Made by a program: the position numbers and the translations under genes | The notes under the pieces: generated by a model | Told to the model about the DNA's origin: nothing | Databases searched by the model: none | Seen by the model: only the letters and a program-made list of their open reading frames with translations | Part shown: piece by piece, positions 6,794 through 10,497 of the stretch | How the letters are laid out: the number at the start of each line of letters is the position of its first letter | How positions within the stretch are numbered: position 1 is the stretch's first letter | Source of the DNA: an uncultured Spirochaetaceae bacterium | GTDB lineage: Bacteria > Spirochaetota > Spirochaetia > Treponematales > Treponemataceae | Assembly: GCA_902766345.1 (NCBI GenBank) | Contig: CACXDK010000332.1 | Location: 1-10,497 of the forward strand | Direction of reading: 5' to 3' | Length of the DNA: 10,497 nt

Positions 6794-6802
6794 ATTATAG
6801 CA
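6794..6802 (-). promoter_or_regulatory. Extended -10 promoter placing the kinase transcript start at its ATG
   Basis: On the minus strand TGC-TATAAT (6802-6794) is a perfect extended -10 element. Exactly seven bases (ATAAAAC) separate it from the kinase ATG at 6786, so the expected first transcribed base is the A of the start codon or close to it. There is no Shine-Dalgarno before this ATG or before the next two in-frame ATGs (codons 5 and 8). No clear -35 box is visible. Confidence 0.5.
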
Positions 6803-6934
6803 TCAATACTTTAAAAATGATAGAAAAAATATCCTTCGGTTCAAAAAGTTTTACAATACAAAGGCAAAAACAGCATTTATATGATTTTTTTTATAAAATT
6901 TTATACTTTTTTTATAAATTTCAGCATTTAGAGG

Positions 6935-6964
6935 TTGTATTTTTTTTTTATATGTTACTACAAT
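6935..6964 (+). promoter_or_regulatory. Candidate promoter for the chemoreceptor gene
   Basis: TTGTAT (6935-6940) and TACAAT (6959-6964) are separated by 18 bases, with T-rich DNA upstream that could act as an UP element. Transcription would begin near 6971, leaving a leader of about 30 bases that includes the GGAG at 6987-6990. No motility sigma factor (sigma-28) pattern was evident. This was read by eye. Confidence 0.4.
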
Positions 6965-7001
6965 AAGTAATATAAACTTTATATACGGAGAGACATAACA
7001 A

Positions 7002-9073
7002 ATGACACTTTTAAGACGATCACTTTTCATGATCGCAATTCCAACCGTAATTTTATTTCTTATAATGATGTTTATTGCATCTCACAGGCTTAAGTTCTAT
7101 GCATCACAGCAAATGCAGGAAAACCTCATGGCTTCTAGCGATGCGGCTTCTGAGTATGTAATGAGCTTTATGCAAAAGCCAAGAATCCTTTTGGAAGCAC
7201 TTACAGATATCTTTTTGAACGGAACATTCGATACAGAACATGAAAATCTTCATGCATTTACAAATCTTACACAGTCTTATACCGACTCAACAGGATTTTA
7301 CGGCTACATTGACGGAACTTACTATGATGGTACAGGATGGGTTCCAGATGCAGGTTGGGATCCGACAAGCCGTCCTTGGTACATCGGAGCTGTAAAAGAG
7401 CCAGACAGCTTTGTCTATTCAGATGTTTACATAGACGATCAGACAGGCGGCTCTGTAGTAAGCATTTCAAAACAGGTCTTTGACTATTTGCATAAATCTC
7501 TTGGAGTTGTTTCTGTTGACTTTCCTCTTGAACATATAAAGGAGGCACTTAAAAGCAAGTGCCAGTACGAAGATGAAAGAATGTTCATCCTTACGGATAA
7601 AGGTTCGTTTGCAACCCATGAAAAATATTCGGCTTCCGATAACATTGCAACTGTTGACAACGGCACATACAAAAATATTGCCGACAAATTCCTTGCAGGA
7701 AAAGATGAAATATTTTCTGCTGTAACAGATGGAGTTCCTTACTATTATAAGTCAACACCAATTGAAGGGACTCACTGGTATTTTATTTATGGACGCTCTG
7801 AAAAATCCGTCAATTCATTTGTAAACAAATGTGCACAGATTATCGTCCTTTCGTTCATGGTTCTGTTTGCTGTAATATTCATAGCTCTTATCATAATCCT
7901 TCGTGGCATTGTCCGCCCTATCCGCTTTACGGCAGCTGCCCTTTCAGACATATCTAGCGGAGACGCTGACCTTACACGAAGACTTACAGTCGTGCCAACT
8001 TCAACAGAAATAAAAACAGTAGTCAGCAGTTTTAATGAGTTCGCAAAAAAGCTTCAAGACATGCTTGGAACAATAAAAAGATCAAGCTCAAATCTTGATG
8101 TGGTTTCGGCAAACATGAAGAACAACGTTTCTTCTGTATCAAACTCAATGACAAATATTCGACTGAGCATTGGGAATGTTCAAGATCAAATTAAAAAGCA
8201 GTCAGAAGGTTTTGATGAAACAGCATCCGTCATAAAAGAAGTTGCTTCAAGCATATCCACCGTAAACAGCATGATTGACTCGCAGACAGGAAGCATCCGC
8301 GAATCTTCGGCAGCTGTAGGTCAGCTTGTAAACAGCATTGAACAGATAAGTTCGTCTATGGAAACCATGGCAAAATCATTCAGCCAGCTTGACAGTGAAG
8401 CCCACAGCGGCATGTCAAAGCAGGAAAAAGTAAACGAAAGGATTTCGCAAATTGAAACCCAGTCCCAAATGCTACAAGAAGCAAATACCGCAATTGCCTC
8501 CATTGCCAGCCAGACAAACCTTCTTGCAATGAATGCAGCAATCGAAGCTGCTCATGCGGGAGATGCAGGAAAGGTTTTGCAGTTGTTGCAGATGAAATTC
8601 GAAAACTGTCAGAAACTTCTTCAAGCCAGTCAAAGACAATTGGCGAACAGCTTAAGAACATTCAGGATAGTATAGAAGAAATTGTATCGGCATCGCAGGA
8701 ATCAAGCAGTGCTTTTTCTGGTGTTTCATCACGCATTCAGGAAACAAATATTCTTGTACAGTCTGTAAGAAATTCTCTAGAAAAGCAGAATACCGATTCA
8801 AGAAGCGTTATAACCTCTCTTGAAAGCATGGATAAAAACACGGAAGATGTCCGTAAAGCTGCAATGCAGATGGCAAATGGAAGTTCCCATGTTCTTGAAG
8901 AAATGAACAGATTGCAGGCTTCTGTTGGTGAAGTACGAAACAGTATGGATGCAATGTCGGATAATGCACAAAGTGTTGTTAAGAGTGGAATGAGCCTTGA
9001 CAAATGCGTAGAGGAACTGGATCATAACGTTACCCAGCTTGGTTCTGATGTAAACAGATTTAAAACGGAATAA
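7002..9073 (+). pseudogene. Methyl-accepting chemotaxis protein (dCache-HAMP-MCP), frameshifted
   Basis: The first frame runs from ATG 7002 (GGAG at 6987-6990, spacer 11) for 557 codons to a TAG at 8673-8675. Residues 1-523 are a normal transmembrane chemoreceptor: TM1 (about 8-27), a periplasmic double-Cache domain (about 35-275) with SRPWY at 123-127 and Asp173, TM2 (about 278-300), HAMP (about 301-355) and the start of the cytoplasmic coiled-coil hairpin. The signalling tip QTNLLAMNAAIEAAHAGDAGK (about 504-524) is reached, and then the frame goes wrong. From 8573 the overlapping frame continues with GFAVVADEIRKLSE and runs on as a heptad-rich MCP return helix to the TAA at 9071-9073. Restored, the protein would be 690 residues, a usual length. 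One G seems to be missing from a GGG run near 8572. The 557-residue product would lack the descending helix and could not form the signalling hairpin. A sequencing error is the main alternative, so the gene may be intact in the organism. Confidence 0.88.
8570..8575 (+). other. Frameshift point in the chemoreceptor gene
   Basis: Around here the frame starting at 7002 reads GGA AAG GTT TTG, whereas chemoreceptors have Gly-Lys-Gly-Phe-Ala at this point. Reading GGT from 8573 restores Gly-Phe-Ala-Val-Val-Ala-Asp-Glu. One inserted G (AAGGG instead of AAGG) would mend the gene without losing or adding a residue. Confidence 0.85.
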
Positions 9074-9093
9074 AAGAAAAGATTTCAAAATAG

Positions 9094-9134
9094 AAATCCC
9101 TGTACATTTTTGAATAATGTACAGGGATTTTTTT
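9094..9134 (+). terminator. Rho-independent terminator after the chemoreceptor gene
   Basis: A 15-base-pair perfect stem (9094-9108 with 9116-9130, core AATCCCTGTACATT) encloses a seven-base loop and is followed by TTTT at 9131-9134, extending a T run from 9128. It ends the plus-strand chemoreceptor transcript 21 bases after the restored stop. On the minus strand the flank is only weakly U-rich (CTATTTTG), so it may also stop the opposing gene, but less well. Confidence 0.85.
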
Positions 9135-9158
9135 ATTTGCCTTGCATGACACAAGCTT

Positions 9159-9677
9159 TTACTTCTTCTTTTTCTTCAAGTTGAATGAAGGAAGATTTAA
9201 TGAATCTTTGAGCTTAGATTCCCTATTTCCGCTCCTAGTGTATTTTTCATAAGCAGCCATGACTTCCTTTGCTTTCGGCTCAATAACTTTAAGATCTTTT
9301 TCGTTAAGACCGTTGTCAATACACGCCTTTCTTACCTGTGCAGCCTGCTCCTTTGTAATTTGGTCATTATCCCATGCGCAGACCTGCTGGGTGTACTGAA
9401 AAATTCTTTCAGTCTTTTCAAATCTTTTTGGTCCGGAAATTCCATTGTTCTTCAGAATTTCATCACGTTTCTGGATTTCTTCTTCTGTAGGTTCACGAAT
9501 ATTTCCCTTTTCGTTGTATCCCAAATTGTCGATTTCCTTTTTGATCTGGGAGTAATTCTTGACGTAGTTAGCTACATCATCACTTGTGATTCCTAAAGAT
9601 TTGTCTGCTGCAAAAATAAATGAAGCTGCAAATAAACAAAGCACAGACAATGCAATTCTCTTTACGATCTTATTCAT
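9159..9677 (-). CDS. Small secreted protein of unknown function
   Basis: I do not recognise the family. The product is 172 residues from the ATG at 9677. It begins with a Sec-type signal peptide: a basic start (MNKIVKR), a hydrophobic core (IALSVLCLFAASFIF) and a likely cleavage near Ala23/Ala24 before DKS. The cysteine in the core lacks a good lipobox, since Leu precedes it, so a lipoprotein is unlikely. The mature part is hydrophilic, charged and predicted mostly helical (for example PTEEEIQKRDEILKN and KVIEPKAKEVMAAYEKY), with two cysteines (in QQVCAWDND and RKACIDN), and it ends in five lysines. The likely location is periplasmic. An AGGAGG at 9688-9683 lies five bases before the ATG; a GTG at 9683 is in frame but sits in that site. 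The gene stands alone between two terminators, with iorA upstream on the same strand and the chemoreceptor gene converging. Confidence 0.72.
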   Translation of the reverse strand: MNKIVKRIALSVLCLFAASFIFAADKSLGITSDDVANYVKNYSQIKKEIDNLGYNEKGNIREPTEEEIQKRDEILKNNGISGPKRFEKTERIFQYTQQVCAWDNDQITKEQAAQVRKACIDNGLNEKDLKVIEPKAKEVMAAYEKYTRSGNRESKLKDSLNLPSFNLKKKKK

Positions 9678-9682
9678 AGACA

Positions 9683-9688
9683 CCTCCT
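9683..9688 (-). promoter_or_regulatory. Shine-Dalgarno that sets the start of the secreted-protein gene
   Basis: AGGAGG (continuing as AGGAGGTG) lies five bases upstream of the ATG at 9677. The in-frame GTG codon at 9683-9681 overlaps it and so cannot be the start. Confidence 0.7.
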
Positions 9689-9740
9689 GTTTTGGTCCGT
9701 GACATAAAAATAACTAAAACTAAATGCAAAATCAGCTATA

Positions 9741-9768
9741 TCTATAAGTTTAACAGCCCACTAAGCAA
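9741..9768 (-). promoter_or_regulatory. Possible promoter of the secreted-protein gene
   Basis: On the minus strand TTGCTT (9768-9763) and TATAGA (9746-9741) are separated by 16 bases, downstream of the iorA terminator and about 64 bases before the start codon. The match is moderate. The terminator between the two genes makes a separate promoter necessary, which is the main reason for listing it. Confidence 0.3.
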
Positions 9769-9823
9769 AACGCAACAAAAATATTGCAAGGCAGAATTCT
9801 TTCTTTATTACCAAGTCTACAAA

Positions 9824-9861
9824 AAAAAGCCCTCGTAATCACTTCATTACGAGGGCTTTTT
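9824..9861 (-). terminator. Rho-independent terminator after iorA
   Basis: A perfect 16-base-pair stem (9824-9839 with 9846-9861, core AGCCCTCGTAAT) has a six-base loop. Read on the minus strand, it starts 16 bases after the iorA stop and is followed by a U tract from the A run at 9821-9828. It makes iorA the last gene of its transcript. The flanking A and T runs make it look bidirectional. Confidence 0.9.
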
Positions 9862-9876
9862 GCATTAACTCAACTA

Positions 9877-10497
9877 TTACAACGCACCAAACTTACACAG
9901 CTGGGAGCATACACCACAGCCCACGCACAAGGTTGCGTCTATATGAGCTTTGCCTTCCTTCATGGAAATTGCAGGACAGCCAATCTTCATGCACATTTTG
10001 CAAGAACGGCATTTGTCGTTATCAACTTTCAGAGCAGGCAAAGGCTTTACACTCTTAAGAAGCACGCAAGGTCTTCTGCTTATGATAAGACTTGGACCTT
10101 CAAAAGCAAGCTCTTCCTTAACAGCCTTTTCACACTCTTCAATGTTATATGGATCAACAACGCGAACATGCTCAATGCCCATAGCCTTTGCAAGAGCCTC
10201 AAGGTCAATGCGTCCTGCAGGGTCACCGTAAAGATTCTTTCCCGTCGTAGGGTTCTGCTGGTGACCAGTCATGCCAGTAATTGAGTTATCAAGCACAATT
10301 ACAGTAGAAGCAGACTGATTATATGCAATCGTAGCAAGACCAGTCATGCCGGAATGAACAAATGTAGAATCGCCAATTACAGCAACAGATTTCTTTTCAT
10401 TTTCTGCACCACCTGCCTTGTTCCAGCCGTGAAGCCCCGAAAATGACGCACCCATACACAAAGTAACATCCATTGCAGAAAGAGGAGCAACAGAACC
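9877..10497 (-). CDS. iorA: Indolepyruvate:ferredoxin oxidoreductase, alpha subunit, C-terminal part (cut by window edge)
   Basis: The last 206 residues are visible; the start lies beyond the right edge. IorA carries the thiamine diphosphate site and the FeS clusters of the enzyme whose beta subunit is encoded at 346-918. Seen in order: the thiamine diphosphate and Mg site, with GDSTFVHSG at about 10374-10348 and LDNSITGMTGHQ at about 10293-10258; the end of the catalytic domain (SRRPCVLL); and a C-terminal two-cluster ferredoxin domain with CRSCKMCMKIGCP (about 10011-9973) and CVGCGVCSQLCK (about 9927-9892). All eight cysteines are present. The last cluster ends in Cys-Lys where Cys-Pro is usual. 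The protein acts on aryl-pyruvates such as indolepyruvate and phenylpyruvate with CoA and ferredoxin in the cytoplasm. A strong terminator follows directly, so no beta subunit gene follows it, unlike the common iorA-iorB order. Whether another gene precedes it cannot be seen. Confidence 0.93.
   Translation of the reverse strand, partial: GSVAPLSAMDVTLCMGASFSGLHGWNKAGGAENEKKSVAVIGDSTFVHSGMTGLATIAYNQSASTVIVLDNSITGMTGHQQNPTTGKNLYGDPAGRIDLEALAKAMGIEHVRVVDPYNIEECEKAVKEELAFEGPSLIISRRPCVLLKSVKPLPALKVDNDKCRSCKMCMKIGCPAISMKEGKAHIDATLCVGCGVCSQLCKFGAL

Larger units (their letters stand above)
6787..7001. other. AT-rich divergent intergenic region between the kinase and chemoreceptor genes
   Basis: This 215-base gap holds the start regions of both flanking genes and no ORF of note. 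Runs of T recur near 6885-6892, 6899-6902, 6907-6913, 6919-6921 and 6940-6949, at roughly helical spacing, so the DNA may be bent. A perfect 14-base palindrome (TATAAAATTTTATA) lies at 6892-6905; in DNA this AT-rich it may be chance, or it may be an operator. Confidence 0.5.

Noticed and set aside
8828..9073. A separate small gene of 81 residues starting at the ATG at 8828
   Set aside because: It is the tail of the frameshifted chemoreceptor. The same frame is open from 8573 with MCP sequence, and there is no ribosome site before 8828.
8798..9154. A 118-residue minus-strand frame opposite the chemoreceptor tail
   Set aside because: It overlaps the terminator hairpin and conserved MCP codons on the other strand; there is no plausible ribosome site or domain.
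9094..9861. The hairpins at 9094-9134 and 9824-9861 as ends of a mobile element
   Set aside because: The two stems have different sequences, each is followed by a T/U run, and each lies just after a stop codon. They are ordinary terminators, and no transposase lies between them.
9784..10284. A 166-residue plus-strand frame opposite iorA
   Set aside because: It is antisense to a well-conserved coding region and runs through the iorA terminator. Its composition is that of a shadow frame, with no recognisable protein features.
1..10497. tRNA, rRNA, riboswitch or CRISPR content
   Set aside because: No cloverleaf-like, repeat-spacer or conserved leader pattern was found by eye. Most of the window is coding, and the longest gap is 215 bases.

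Overview
The window looks like chromosomal DNA of an anaerobic, motile, gut-type bacterium, most probably a spirochaete of the Treponema group. This is inferred from moderately AT-rich DNA, a ferredoxin-linked 2-oxoacid oxidoreductase (strict anaerobe chemistry), a long dCache chemoreceptor whose signalling tip (MNAAIEAAHAGDAGK) is of the kind I associate with treponemes, and a 7TM hybrid kinase. No phylogenetic marker gene is present, so the genus is inference. No RNA genes, insertion sequences or CRISPR arrays were seen.

Layout, left to right. (1) 1-240, minus: the 5' end of a membrane acyltransferase (acyltransferase 3 type), cut by the window edge. (2) 241-345: a short divergent promoter region. 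(3) 346-3095, plus: a tight four-gene operon of iorB, a phenylacetate-CoA ligase (paaK), a tandem-ACT protein and a PaaI-type hotdog thioesterase. (4) 3092-6786, minus: a 961-residue 7TM hybrid histidine kinase (PAS-HisKA-HATPase-REC-HPt), translationally coupled by an ATGA overlap to a LarE-type sulfur transferase. That transferase meets the first operon tail to tail with a 4-base overlap. (5) 6787-7001: a 215-base AT-rich divergent promoter region. (6) 7002-9073, plus: a dCache/HAMP chemoreceptor gene broken by a one-base frameshift at about 8572, inside the codons for the signalling tip. (7) 9094-9134: a strong terminator hairpin. (8) 9159-9677, minus: a small secreted protein of unknown function. 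(9) 9824-9861: a strong terminator. (10) 9877-10497, minus: the C-terminal part of iorA, cut by the right edge.

How they fit together. IorA and IorB normally form one enzyme that interconverts aryl-pyruvates and aryl-acetyl-CoA with ferredoxin and are usually encoded side by side. Here they lie about 9 kb apart on opposite strands. IorB sits instead with a ligase that makes aryl-acetyl-CoA from the free acid, an ACT protein that could sense an aromatic amino acid, and a thioesterase that could hydrolyse the CoA ester. Together these form a plausible module either for making aromatic amino acids from aryl acids by reductive carboxylation, or for fermenting aromatic amino acids to aryl acids. 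The kinase and the chemoreceptor are separate sensory genes that share a divergent promoter region.

The points most worth a second look are the split ior genes, the chemoreceptor frameshift, the orphan LarE coupled to a sensor kinase, and two genes (iorB and the kinase) whose -10 boxes sit so close to an ATG lacking a Shine-Dalgarno sequence that leaderless mRNAs are likely.
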